A stretch of 64,000 nucleotides of DNA from Eucalyptus grandis (taxonomy: Eukaryota > Streptophyta > Magnoliopsida > Myrtales > Myrtaceae): NCBI RefSeq assembly GCF_016545825.1, contig NC_052612.1:43631738-43695737 (forward strand). The letters are read 5' to 3'. The translations under genes were made by a program, and so were the position numbers. Below the pieces are notes generated by a model. It saw only the letters and a program-made list of their open reading frames with translations, was not told where the DNA came from and ran no database searches. Positions within the stretch are counted from its first letter, which is position 1. Each line of letters starts with the position of its first letter. This document shows positions 50,141 through 63,373 of the stretch, piece after piece.

Positions 50141-51988
50141 TTGGCCAGGGAATTTAAGGTTGTACAAAGGGTTTTCATCATTCATCATTTTACGAGCTTA
50201 GCGGAACTTGTATTATGGGCAAATAAAAAATAGATACTCACATAGCATCCCAAAATAATTATTGTTTTTTTTAATAGGCTACATAAGAATATTATGGAAT
50301 AAAACCTTATGCTACGTTTAAGAAAAAAATACCAAAGTAAATCTCATTTTGGTAAATACTATTTGCATGCCGACAGTATATCTCACTTTGAAAAGACAAA
50401 AATTAGCTCTCATTATAAGCAAATTTCAACATCTTATTTAGGGTTTCAATGGTTTGATCTTTAGTTTATTTTGAGTGGTCTAGGAAGTGAGAATTTAAGA
50501 TTCCAGGATAAGCATTTTTGCAAAGAAGATGGCATTGTCATTGATAAAGACTGATGGATAATTTGTGTAAAGGTGCAAAATGATATTTAAAGATGGTATT
50601 GTCACGCCTCACTCACGCTTGCTCTCGTGCTCTCGCATTGATTGGTCACTCTCTTGCTTGCGCTTCTGTTCCCTAGCACTATCGAAATTTGCAGGTGGGC
50701 TTGGCCGACTATATTTGAACTTTTTCTTGGAAAATGGGGCTTTTAGGTTCAATGTCGAGAGGAGGGGTGACCACTGCGGAGAGTCCAGCTTTTTTGAGAG
50801 TGAGGTCTTGCCGAATTTGCTAGCGGAGCATATCGAGCCGATTCTACGTGCGGCGAATGTGGTCCACAGCAATGATGCTAGAGTAGCTTATCTTTGTGAG
50901 TACAGTTCTTTAAGATAATTACTTATATTTTTGAATCATCATGTCACTTAATGTAAGTTTGTTGGATCTTATGATGTAGGTCGATTTTATGCTCATGAAA
51001 AGACTTGCAAGTTGGTGTTTTAATCTGTAACAGTACGCTGCTCAGTAGAACGAGATCCTGATTCTTCCTTGAACTTCAACGTTGGTGTTTTAATCTGTAG
51101 AAAATAAGGTATGTTCGGGACGTGCTTTTCGATCGGTGATACATGTGTTCCTGGGCTCGTCTTCCGCGTTCGTTTTAGGGTTTCGATTGAGTATTGGATC
51201 CGTTTAGGGAATTTGTTATTCCCAATAGGGAGGAATTATATCCGAGACGTTTCTCCCTTTCTCACCTCCTCACGCCCGTCTCGCCTCACCTTGTGCCTCT
51301 TTTTTGCTCATCTCACCTCGGTTCGCCTCGCCTCGTCTTACTCGCCTCAGTCGCCTCGCTCACTGAGGCTCTCCTTGACTGCTCTTTCCCTTCGTAAGTT
51401 CCTCACTCTCTCTCTCTCTCTCGTGGATTTGCTTCGTTTCTTTAAAGAAATCACCAATCATGGAATAACGATTTGTAGATTAGCATAATAATTTACGGAA
51501 TTTGGCTATCTTGCCTAGGATTTTTGCAAGCTTGTATTTGGGACTGCTTCATTATCTACATCATCAGCATGAAATTAAACTTATACAGAGAGTGCAAACA
51601 TTTAGATTTTAAAGTAGATAGTATCCACTTATTTTATACATCACTATATACACACACAAAGATCATTATAATGAGTATCTTAAAAGCACCATTCGAGCAT
51701 ATTAGATAAGGAAATTCTTGATTTATGGAAGATTGATTACACTGATAAATATTCTAGAGTTAATATTCAAGGACCAAACATGCAACTTTTTTCCGAATGT
51801 ACAAACTCGTAGCTGAATGATCTCCTATCCATTTAGTATCATACCATAAGACTTACATTTTAGAGCAGTTAGTTTAATCAATGGTGTCTTGCATTGGTCA
51901 AGACTCTTTGTCGTTATCATATATGATCAGATAAGGGTCATTATTGGACGTTGATATAACAAGCAGTGCTGCTAAATGCCCTTGCATG
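50141..51988 (+). pseudogene. Callose synthase 5' module C (1.85-kb tandem unit)
   Basis: Same layout as module B: upstream DNA, exon 1 (ATG 50752, donor after 50895), exon 2 start at 50980 (RFYAHEKTCKL), truncated LTR piece (about 51029-51226), CT-rich and AT-rich tail. The ATG frame is shifted from the conserved FFESEVLPNLLAEHIEPI frame by a one-base shorter G-run. The conserved segment is open only in the frame starting at 50580, which begins in normally non-coding DNA. No catalytic exons follow. Confidence 0.86.
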
Positions 51989-52598
51989 TTGGCTAGGGAA
52001 TTTAAGGTTGTACAAAGGGTTTTCGTCATTCATCATTTTACGAGCTTAGCGGAACTTGTATTATGGGCAAATAAAAACTAGATACTCACATAGCATCCCA
52101 AAATAATTATTGTTTTTTTTTAATAGGCTACATAAGAATATTATGGAATAAAACCTTATGCTACGTTTAAGAAAAAAATACCAAAGTAAATCTCATTTTG
52201 GTAAATACTATTTGCATGCCGACAATATATCTCATTTTGAAAAGACAAATTACCTCTCATTAGAAGCGAATTTCAACATCTTATTTAGGGTTTCAATGGT
52301 TTGATCTTTAGTTTATTTTGAGTGGTCTAGTAAGTGAGAATTTAGGATTCCGGGATAAGCATTTTTGCAAAGAAGATGGCATTGTCATCAATAGAGACCG
52401 ATGGATAATTAGTATAAAGGTGCAAAATGATCTTTAAAGATGGCATTGTCACGCCTCGCTCACGCTTGCTCTCGTGCTCTCACATCGATTGGCCACTCTC
52501 TTGCTTGCAATTATGTTCCCTCGCACTATTGAAATTTGCACGTGGGCTTGGCTGACTATATTTGAATTTTTTCTTGGAAAATGGGGCTTTCATGTTCA
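51989..52598 (+). promoter_or_regulatory. Module D upstream region of the callose synthase pseudogene
   Basis: Third tandem copy of the upstream DNA found in modules B and C and, in part, in module A. Because it ends at the start codon of the long gene copy, it probably holds the original promoter and leader. No TATA position is assigned with confidence. Confidence 0.55.
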
Positions 52599-52665
52599 AT
52601 GTCGAGAGGAGGGGGTGACCACTGCGGAGAGTCCAGCTTTTTTGAGAGTGAGGTCTTGTCGAATT

Positions 52666-55600
52666 TGTCACGCCCCAATTCTTAAGTACGCGCACATCCC
52701 TTACCTTTGTCGATTTTAAATGCAATATCCCAGGATTACGTATTGTCGAACCTTTCCTTTTCATAAACATATGCGGAAGCAATTATAAATCCCTAAACAG
52801 TAAAGTAATGGGATAGAAAAGTAGGGCCATAATTTTTCATAATGAAATTCACAACCTTACTTTTATACATAGCACAACCCACAGTATTTTACCATACCAT
52901 TCACAAAGGTTTGATCTCACACCTATCTACAAGAACATAAGGTTCAAACAAAATGGGATGGGATCTCAGTCCTCATCCGGGTTGTACTCAAGATCCTTCT
53001 TTGGATTACCTTCTTTTTCAAAATCTTTCTCCTTATCAAGGTTCTCCTCCTCAGATTCTTATTCATTAGGCTCCTCATCAGGGTTTTGAAATGGTTATAC
53101 AATAACTATTGAGATCACGTCTCAGTGATTTTTACCCCTAAGACTTGATTTGTAAACTAATACACTATCCGGGCTGCCTATGCACACACGGGTCAGAGGA
53201 CGTACCCAACTGCAAATTAGCACAGTTTAAATAGGTACCTAATCATAATATCACGGATTGAAACATCGATCAAATCGACTTAGTCAATTACATGTTAGTC
53301 GGACAATCTCTTGGTCACTCTCAACCATACTATACATTTTTAGTAATACCTAGTCACCGAACCATGCATTTTCCCCCGGCGCCGATTTTGCCAAGGTGAT
53401 GTACAATAAACACTTTATGTGCATGCTCTCGGGCGTCGATTTCTCCGTGGTGATATATTTAATCATAGAGCCAATACAAACCAATTAAGTGCATTTTCTT
53501 TCAGAAAATTCCAATTACTTTCAGCCATATGGGCACGATATTCGACACACAGAAATACGACCACACATGCACAATCTACGCCATACAGGTACGTTCTATG
53601 CCACATAAGCATGATTGATTATCGCCACACAAGTATGATCAATTATCACCACACAGGCATGATATATATTCAACAATTTATGTGCATTCTCTAAGGCATC
53701 CTATATGCCAAAGCGATGTAATAATCGCTGAGCCATGCCACACAGGATTTCTTCTTATCTTTTATCATACCTGATAAAATATCGTATGTGAGTACACAGT
53801 TGGCCTTAGCCAAAATATAATATTTTTCTTTTCATAACTCCCACATTTTCTGTAGTCCACTAAAAATATTTTGGCATTATCAATCGATGCCCATTATTTT
53901 TCAATTAATAACCAACATTAATTAATTCAGGAATAATTCCCAAATTTACAGATAATTCAACTCTGCACAAAATAAAGCTCAATTAAATAAACGGACCGCG
54001 CCACGTCAATCAGCATAAAATTCCAATCGTCGGCTATCCCTGTCTAATTTCTGGAAAATAAATAAATAAATAAATAATTTCGAAAATTAATAAATAAATA
54101 CTAAAAATCCAATTTAGGCTTGTAATGCCTAATTGGATGCCAGAACGGATCAAGAAAAATCCCAAGATGCATTCAATAAATAAAATTATGTCCCTACTTG
54201 CTAATTACACTAATCAATCACCTAACATGCATCATTAAGTCACTAATTAAATTACTCTAAGCTAATCTAACTACATAATTACACTTAATTAAATCTAATC
54301 AATCCTTAAGCATCATTAGCAAATTAAGCAAGGATTAGTGAGCAAAACTCACTTGTGCAAAGTGAAGACTGGAACACCGCGACGGTGGTCAAATTTAGAA
54401 TTTTTGGCGGCGTTGACAAACACTCTAGCTGGGCCCAAAGGCCTTGAAAGCCCACATAAATTTGTGTGCTTGGCTTCGGGCTTGGGCTTTAGCTGTGGTT
54501 GGGCCTACTTCGCGGGCCCAAGATGGGCTGAATTGCTGAAGATTGGAGTTGGATTGAGCTTGCTTCTTGGGCTGACTTCAAACTTAAAAAAATGGGCTGA
54601 GATGGGCTTGCTGGGTTGGACTGCACGTGGGTTGAAGACTGCTGGAGATGCTGGGCCGAAATGCTGTAGTGAAGTTGGGCTGGAGCGGTCTAGCTGGCTG
54701 CTGCTTCGGGCTTTTGGATTGAAAATCACGGGCTGCAGCGGGGCTTCGCTTGCTGGAGAATTCGCTGGATTGGGCCGGCCAAAGAAGCAGCAAAGCCCGC
54801 CATTGGGCCTTGACACTTGAAGACCGACTGGAGTCTTCGGTGTGTTGTGGGCCGCACGGTGCAGATCAACGGCGAAGGATCAGCTTCGGTTTGAGGGAAA
54901 AGAAACGTGGATGTGGGGTTGCTGAAATCTTTAGTTGAATTTGCAAGCATAAAGATGGGTCAACAAGGAGGGACTTCGATGGAGTTGCAGCGTGAAAGTG
55001 GCGTAGAGAACGTGCGGTAGAGGGGGAAGTCGATGGGGGCAACAAGGGTCAACGTTGGGGGGCTTCGTGCATGGGTTTGTTGATCGGAGGAGTGTGCTGG
55101 TGACAAGAGTTGGTGGAGTTGCTTCGGCGTGGCAGCAAGGTGGAGAAATTCTGTGGAGGTTGCTTGCGTGAGTTTTTGGTGGTCATTCGGCTAAAGGACA
55201 AAGAAGATGGAGAGCAAGCGTTGAAGATGGCTGATCGATGGGAAGGGAAATGAAAACAAAACAGAAGCCAGCGGGGGAGTTGCTCGAGCGAAGAGACGGT
55301 GGAGGAGGCGTGCAGGAGAGAAGCCAAGACAAGAAGTCAACAAGCTTAATCCCATTGAATGCCATGTCCCCTATATTACTTTCTTAGATGATAATGCCAC
55401 AATTAAATCTACATTGAAGCCAAAATTATAGTCCCTTCCAAAATTCCGAATCTCACTAATTTGGCTTCAATTTCCTCTCCGATTATCCAAATTGAGAACA
55501 ATTTTGTTGAAGAAAAATCTTGAACAATTTTCTATAAGTCCCTGACACTCAAAGGCTCGGTTTAGAAATCTAAATTTCCTTTAATTTGGCCCATCCTAAT

Positions 55601-56258
55601 TTCCGTTAATTTTCCGCAACGTCCGTACGATTTTCCGTAAAAATCTCGGAATCTCCAAAAAATTTTCAGAGGAAGAGTTGATGTTCCTAAAATAGATCGT
55701 GACACTACAGAACTTTCAATTTTTGAAATCGGGTTCAAATTTGCGATTAATTTCAATTATGTGCGTTTTTAGCGTAACCTAGATTACTAGGGTAATTTTA
55801 AGAGATTTTTAGTATAAATGACTCATGGTCGATTTTTTTCGAGCCATAATGAACCCACTCAACATATTGGCGACTCTCGGTATTCGTGAAAATCTCAAGG
55901 TTTCAATTACGGGCATAGGGTACCCAAAATGACATAAAATCGATCTGGTGCCGTTCGACAAGAATTTTGCCATCAGGTGGAATCACCCATACTTTGATCA
56001 CACATCTTAGTCAAATTGACCTATTTTTGATCTTTGATCGATTTTAACAATACCGTAATGACTCTTGTAAACTAACACGGTCGAGCAGTCGACTTCTGGT
56101 CGAATTCTCAAGTCCATTGCATTAAAATCACTTAATGACTTCCCTAGATAGTCTAGTTATCCGATGAGTGATCGATTATGAGAATAACACTATAGACGTG
56201 TTGATGAAAGGCCCGATTTATTCAATTGAAAAAAGTATTGGAAATTCATGATGTCATA
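52666..56258 (-). mobile_element. 3.6-kb LTR-like insertion (probable Ty3-gypsy solo LTR)
   Basis: 3,593 bp interrupt callose synthase exon 1. Perfect 5-bp repeats GAATT flank it (52661-52665 and 56259-56263), and removing one copy restores the exon seen in modules A-C. The left end, TGTCACGCCCC, is on the minus strand the GGGGCGTGACA end known to me from long plant gypsy (Tekay-like) LTRs. The right end is less canonical (GATGTCATA, two bases beyond a TG..CA end). No gag-pol frames and no repeated ends were seen, so a solo LTR is likeliest. The GC-richer block at 54.3-55.3 kb contains open frames up to 160 codons without recognisable domains. Confidence 0.65.
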
Positions 56259-59200
56259 GAATTCGCTGGCGGAGCATATCGAGCCGATTCTACGTGCGGC
56301 GAATGTGGTCCACGGCAGCGATGCTAGAGCGGCTTATCTTTGTGAGTATAGTTCTTTAAGGTAATTACTTATAGTTTTGAATCATCATGTCACTTAATGT
56401 AAATTTGCTGGCTGTTATGATGTAGGTCGATTTTATGCTCATGAATAGACTTGCAAGTAGGTTGGTGAATCTGAGTACCCTGCTGTTATTAATTTTAAGA
56501 TTTCTCTTTTGGTTCATCTTGAAAAGGTATGCACTCTTCCTCCATTAGGAGCAATTGGTGCTCTGTCTGGCAAAAAAAGTGCTCATTGCTGTAATATGGA
56601 TCTAATTTAGTTCAGTTATTTGATTTCTTTCAATTTCTTTCGATTAGCATTTTGAGTCTACGGTGTTATATAGATTGATACTTGCAAGTGAGGACTATTT
56701 CCATGACAGGTCAATCATTTAGAGCTAGGACTCTGTAATTCTCCACTTGCTTCATGTTTCTTTGTTCTCTTTAAGAAAGAACATATGGATGAACTATATA
56801 CGTACCTAAGTTTTGGAAGTTAAACTGTTTTTTGATCTTTTATGTTTTTTCTTTCCATGCTTGGTCCTTTTTAAGGCACCTTATTTTCTCACGAAGTTCT
56901 GAAATGTTTCTATCGATTTCCAGGAAGATGATCCAACCTCAGGCCATGCGCTTATAATGCGGCAATTTTATCTGTGTTATCATAAAGAATACATTCAAAC
57001 TTTGTAAAAGGATGTTGGTAAAGCTGATTGGTATGTCCATAGACTTACTTTAAATAATGTGTTGGGAAACTTTGCTATTACCTTCCTCTTTTCAGCAGTT
57101 AACATGGTCTCAAATGCAGTGCTCAGCTTATCATGGCTTACCAAACTGCTAATGCACTTTTTGAGGTGTTGGAACATTTTACACCGGAGCAATCCATTGA
57201 TCCGGAGGTAAAGCTTTGCATATTTCTTGAACTTATTACATGATGGATATCTTGTCTGATGGGAGGGTATGTAGATTGGAATGAGATGTTTGTCATATTA
57301 TCTAAATTTTCTCTTAGCTGACAGCAGGTGCAATGAGCTGTATCGCCAATTCCACTTGGTAAAATAATTCTTCTTTCTTTTTCATAGAACACGTCTGCAA
57401 GTAATATCTGTTTGCATTTACGTTTGTACAGATTTTGAAGATTCAGGATGAAGTGGCCGAAAAAATGCAAATTTACGTTCCCTACAACATTCTCCCTCTG
57501 GATCCTGGTAGTGCGAATAAGCCAATCATGAAATATCCTGAGGTTGCATCCCCTCCCTTCCATACGTTGAAATGGCATGTTATGGCCTTACTTTTTAGCA
57601 ATACATGAAAATCTCGCTGCATATAATTGCTTTGTAGATCCAAGCTGCTGTCGTGGTCCTCCGTGACACAAAGGGCCTTCCCTGGCCAGAGGACTGCGAA
57701 AAGAAGCAGGATGGAGACATTCTTGATTGGCTTCAGGCAATGTTCGCATTTCAGGTATGGGGACTTAAGCAACTTCCTCCATTTACTCTTCTGTTAGTTT
57801 GCTTTCATTTCTCGTTATATTTTGTAACTGATAAGCAGTTATATTCAGACTAATTCTGTGCCCTTGGGCTGTCTATCTACAGAAGGATAATGTGGCAAAC
57901 CGAAGGGAACACTTGATTTTACTGCTTGCAAATGTGCACAATCGGAAATTTCCAAACCTCGACCTGCTACTCCAGGTGTCTTTCCCGCAATTAATCCTAG
58001 AAGATGCATCTATTTTGTCCTTTTGCAAGTAAATTACTACAGTATGAGATGTCTTTTTGCTGGATTGTTTTCGTATTGGTTTGAAGGGGAGGTTTTAATC
58101 ATTTGCGTATCTGCTATTATGTTGTCTGGAGAATTAAGTGATGTAACTAGTTCAATCGAATATCTATCAACTGCCCATCCTTCTAGTGAGAAACCCTCTT
58201 GTTGAGAGGGCTTGTTTTGAGCGCCTCACACTTCCTTGACCTTTTTTTTTTTCTGACTAATGTCATAAGGGGACCCCGCCCAGTCAGCTCTTGTGTCACC
58301 CTTTATGCTTGCTTCTATTCTTTTACTTTTTGACAACGAGTAAGCCTTTCTTGCGAAGGTAAGCTTTGAACTATGGCAAACCCATTGATCTTAAAGTTCC
58401 ACCCGATTCTGTGGTTGACGAATCCTTCTTATTGGGTTCAAAGGAGTGCAAGCACCATTTAGACGTCTCTACCGTCTTTGGCATTGAGAGCTATCATCCC
58501 GTGTCCCTTTTTCCATGGCTTGGGCTTGGGACGACTATATCTCTTCCTTCCTTGCTTTATTGAAGGCAATGTAATTATTTCTACAAACAATTGCAGTGCC
58601 TGTCATTCTTGGCAATGTAATAGTATTTATTTACATAATCGTGATTATGGCCTTCGTGATTTTAGTATGCTGACATGCTTGTTTGTCTTCTTGGCTAGTT
58701 GGATCATCAAGCACTTACAGAAGTGTGGGAGAAGCTTTTTAGGAACTACAACAAATGGTGCGAGTTCTTGAATAGGAAGAGCAGTCTTTGGTAATGCTTA
58801 TTCTGCTGATTCATCTGGCGAGTATGGCAATTATGGCGCAATTATGTAGAGGTATTAACGCTTTAGTAGAAGACTGGATGTGCTTGTTAGGGGTTTCTCC
58901 AGGAAAAAATGGAATTAGAGCTTATTTTGTGGGGACAATGCTAAAGGATGAAGTTCGACTTTGGTCGTATTGCGTTGTTCCTTAAACTTCATCCTACAAC
59001 TTCTTTGCTTTTAAATCAAGTGCAACTTTTCAATCTTTGACAATCAACTGTTGCGTGGGTATTCGGACATGGTGCTGCTGATGTGGCAATTTGGGCTACA
59101 CGGGATGCTTACCTGGACAGGAAAAGAAAATCAGAAAAGAACTTACCCTTAATATCCACGTCTGTATTACTAGGAAACTTATCGCATGAAATTTAAATAA

Positions 59201-60553
59201 TGAAAAGTGTAATGCAAACTTATATTAACAAGGAATTGGGATGACTTTTGATAAGATGCAAGGTCCTGAGTTGACCTTGATGAGAATAAGTGAAAACATG
59301 TGGAAAGAAGCGTTTATATTTTGAATAAAGCAAAATTAGAGAACATAACTCGACGTGATGCTATCGAACAAGAATGTACCTCCTCCATCTCTTGTACAAC
59401 CATTTTGTTAAACTAATCAAACTGTCCTTGTCCCATGAAAACCTTGCCTATATCCCTTGAAGTGCCCTATCCTACCCTTGTCTGTCCTCTTCCAAGTACA
59501 CACTGCACACATGTACACTTTTACATCACTAAATTTAGATCATTTCATGATCTAGTGTGCATATGTACTTGAATTGACACTTAATATTGAAGCAATTGCA
59601 GTGTTTTGGAAATGTGAACATCAAGTGTCTGCTTATTTATAAAGTACACCTGCTTTTTAGAAAGTTAAGATAAGTAGCAATAAATTGAAGCCTAGATAAC
59701 TCCAATTAACGTACAGAAATTGCCTGCACAATTAAGGAAAAGAAACGTGAACTATCAATGAGGAGGGAAGAATTTGCTTCTGTTGTGCAAGTTTCAATTT
59801 TCTTATCGAGACATTACTGAATTTAGGCGGAGCCTCTATCTTTGTTCTCTTTCTTAGAATCTTTTACAAGTCCATCTGCTAAAGTAGACAACTGCTGTTT
59901 TTTTAAATCTTTTTGGTTAAGGCGGGCTCTCCCAGCCTTAGTCTGCTATAACTGTAACTAAGTGCTTATAGGATGTGGTTTTGTTATACTCAAAACTCTT
60001 ACAGGATATTTACATGGAAGAATAACCCTTTTTCTTTTTTGGTGCAGCTGTGCTTGATGTAATTCTCACCTGGAAAGCACGACGGAGCATGTCCAATTAT
60101 CTAAAGCTAAGATATATCTTGAAGGTCGCCTCAGCTTTTGCATGGGTTATTATTCTCACAGTGACATATGCTTATTCTTGGGAGAATCCTCCTGGATCCA
60201 CTCAAACCATCAAAAGCTTGTTTGGCAACGGTTCAAAGTCACCTTCCTTGTTTATCTTAGCTGTTGTGATATACCTCTTACCAAATATGCTTGCTGCATT
60301 GTTATTTCTCATCCCTTCCATCCGCCGATTCCTAGAGAGGTTGCCTTGTAAGATTGGGAAGCTAATCATATGGTGGTCACAGGTATGCGTATGATTATCC
60401 TTCTTCTTTCATTTTGTGATTAAATGCTGAAACAAGAATCTAGTTGCTTGTGCACATGACGGATCAAGTATGGTCCTATTTGTTATTTATGGATGTCTGG
60501 CTGTAATGGTTACCTCTTGAATTGCAGCCTCCCCTCTATGTTGGAAGGGGAAT

Positions 60554-60587
60554 GTGCGAAAACTCTCTCTCTCTCTCTCTCTCTTCT
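60554..60587 (+). repeat. (CT)n microsatellite inside a callose synthase exon
   Basis: A CT run replaces the conserved coding end of this exon (family: ESTFSLFK), giving Ser-Leu repeats, and lies next to a consensus donor (GTAAGA at 60589). The resulting exon length is one base off the frame of the next exon. Confidence 0.85.
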
Positions 60588-63265
60588 TGTAAGACTTATT
60601 TCCTGAAAGACGTACAATTGGCACATACTCTCTTTTTTTTGCGCCAAAGTCTGACATTTACTTTATGGCTCCTTTGTGTTAGTTACACGATGTTCTGGAT
60701 ACTACTCATAATTGCGAAGTTGGTGTTGAGCTATTACTTAGAGGTATGTTGAATACTTTACCGTCTTTAAACTCTTTCTGTGGTACCTAGCAAGTATATC
60801 TAGGGTAAAGAAATAATCAGGAAATGTTTTCTCGCCATTGAAACCCTGTGATAAAATCTGTGAAGTTAGTCGATGGCATTTTATGGAGTTTGCATGTGTT
60901 GTAATGCAAACTCTTGATTTTTTTTCCCTAAGAGCTCAAGAAAATATGCACGACTCATTTTAATGGCCGCTACTTGTTTAGATTCCTAAGAATGCATGTT
61001 TTTCTTTTTTAAATGAGAAGCAGATAAAGCCTACGGTGGGTGCTGCAAAAGCTATAATGAATGTTCGGGTGACTACATTCCAGTTGCATGAATACTTCGC
61101 ACGAGGTAATGAAGCTGAATATTAGCATGTTGTGTAAATCCTTCTTAACAAGCATCGAGAATCTGTATTTATGTGTGCTTCTTAACTTTGCAGCAAAAGA
61201 CAATATTGGTGTTGTGATTGCTCTCTGGGCTCCAATTGTCCTGGTATAGGCTATACTACTTTCCTTTGGGCATATTGTCATAACTCTGGTTCAGCTTATG
61301 TGTCTACCGCTCTCTTTTCTCTTTAGGTCTACTTTCTGGATACTCATATATGGTATACCTGCTTCGCCACTGCTGCTGGATCACTTTATGGTATTGCTCG
61401 TCGGCTCGGAGAGGTAAGCAGAAAATGTCAAAAAGTGGTTCTTATGGGTTTGCTCATGCTCGTCTTATGTAACTTTTTTGGGGCGGCTCTATTTCCATCC
61501 CCATTTTGACTAAGACACTCACTTTTTCAATTGACTGACCAAAATACCATTCTCTCCAATTTATTGTTTATTTTTTCTTCAGGTTACCTAAAACCACTGC
61601 ATTTATTTTTATCATATCTCTCAAACTTCATAATATAAATGCCCAATTACATCCAACAAGATATCATCTTATCCTGCATCCTATTATCACTTTGCCTAGA
61701 GATGGTTGTTAATTGTAATTCTTGGTCTCATATTTTATTCACAAAAGATACATAGAAGATGTTAATTTTATATCTTTGAAGGCTTATGAATTGATGTAGT
61801 TTTTGTTCTTTTGGATTGCATTTTTTGTCTTCATTTGACATTTCTGGATCTGCACGTTTCTTGATTACCTGGTAATCTTTATTTGCATATGTCCACACAT
61901 TCATCCAAATAGAGTTGCCTAAGACTTAAACAGGAGTCCTCTTTTTCAGCATTATCGTTTTTTTCCTCCTTAAGTTGCAGTTGGTAACATTGCGGAGAAA
62001 TTCTTCGTTTGGTTTTAACAATTGTCTTCCATCTTTCATTTCCTTGTTTTTTAAAATCCTCAGATACAAACATTGGAAATGGTTAGATCTTGTTTTGAAT
62101 CTTTGCCCGGTATTTTCAATGCTCGTTTAATTGGAAAAGAGAAGGCTGAGCCAGATGGATCAGAGGCGATCTCATCACAAAGTAATCCTAGGGTGAGGTT
62201 TCTGCAATTCAGCATGGTTTTCTTTTCCATTTAAAATGATTCCTCATTTGGGTAGCTGAGAGACTTTAGCAGCAGTACTCATGTTGTTTATCTGACTTTG
62301 CTGACAGATCCTATCAAAAATAGATAAAGCAAGATTTGTTCGATTATGGAACGCAATAATTAAGAGCTTCAGAGAAGAAGATCTTATTAGCAATAGGTCT
62401 TTGCTGCTTAGAATATTTTTCTTATTATTATTGTCTTAAATATTTTTTCTGCTGGACTTTGCCGCAATCTCTTCTAGTAACAGATTATTTGCTGCTTTTT
62501 TTTTTTTTTGATCTAATATTTGCTGCTATTTTACTAATGTTAGCAATTGATATTTAATTGCTTCTGTGTTGCTTTGCCAGGGAGATGAAACTTCTGCTCC
62601 TTCCATGTTGGGCTGATCCTGAACAAGAAGACATTATCCAGTGGCCTCCATTTTTACTAGGCAGCAAGGTTGGTCCACTGATATCTCATTATGTATTCAA
62701 GTTCCCCTCCCTGACATCTGCTTTTCATATTTTATAGATAGCTACAGCAATAGACCTGGCTAAAGACAGCAATGGTAAGGAGCAGGAACTCAGACAGATA
62801 ATTGAGACCGACAACTATATGTCTTGTGCTCTTCGTGAAGGATATGCTCATTTAAGAAACATCATTGACTTTTTGGTTCGAGGAGATAGTGTGAAACAGT
62901 AAGTCTGGTTTGCGACATTTGTTGTCACCTATGCTATAATCTCTGTAAGATGACTGAAGCCTACTGGTTCTAACGTGCCCTGTATGGTCTCCAATGCTGT
63001 GTCCCAGGATTATTCAATTGATCTTCTCTAAGCTTGACAAAAGCTTAGAAGATGGTAATCTGTTAAGTAAATTCAATTTGAGTTCACTTCCAAGTCTGTA
63101 TGATAGCATTGTTGGGCTCATCAAATGTCTGGTAATGATTGTATTCTGTTGGTATTTTCCCTTTCTTTTGGTTAATTTAGGGTCGACTATTTAATGATCA
63201 TTTTCTTGTTTTTATTTTATATATTTGCAGTTGACTAATAAGCCAGAGGACCTGCATCAAGTTGG

Positions 63266-63373
63266 TCATTTCATCCAATTTACTGTTGAAGTTGCCATAT
63301 ATCAAATAAGGTTGGACAATCATTTCATCCAACATATTGTTGAAGTTGCCATATATCAACTAAGGTTAGACAA
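63266..63373 (+). repeat. 54-bp in-frame tandem duplication in a callose synthase exon
   Basis: Units 63266-63319 and 63320-63373 match at about 90%. Each encodes 18 residues around HFIQFTVEVAIYQIRLDN. In the family this region (DRDQVVILFQDMLEVVTRDI) is present once. Either copy offers an AAG/GTT-type donor, so splicing after the first copy could skip the second. Confidence 0.88.

Noticed and set aside
54338..54820. 160-codon plus-strand frame and overlapping minus-strand frames in the 3.6-kb insertion
   Set aside because: Inside a GC-richer LTR block; open on both strands, no recognisable domain, no gene context.
58788..58985. 65-codon frame in the gap between callose synthase exons
   Set aside because: Shows none of the missing family motifs and no splice sites linking it to neighbouring exons.
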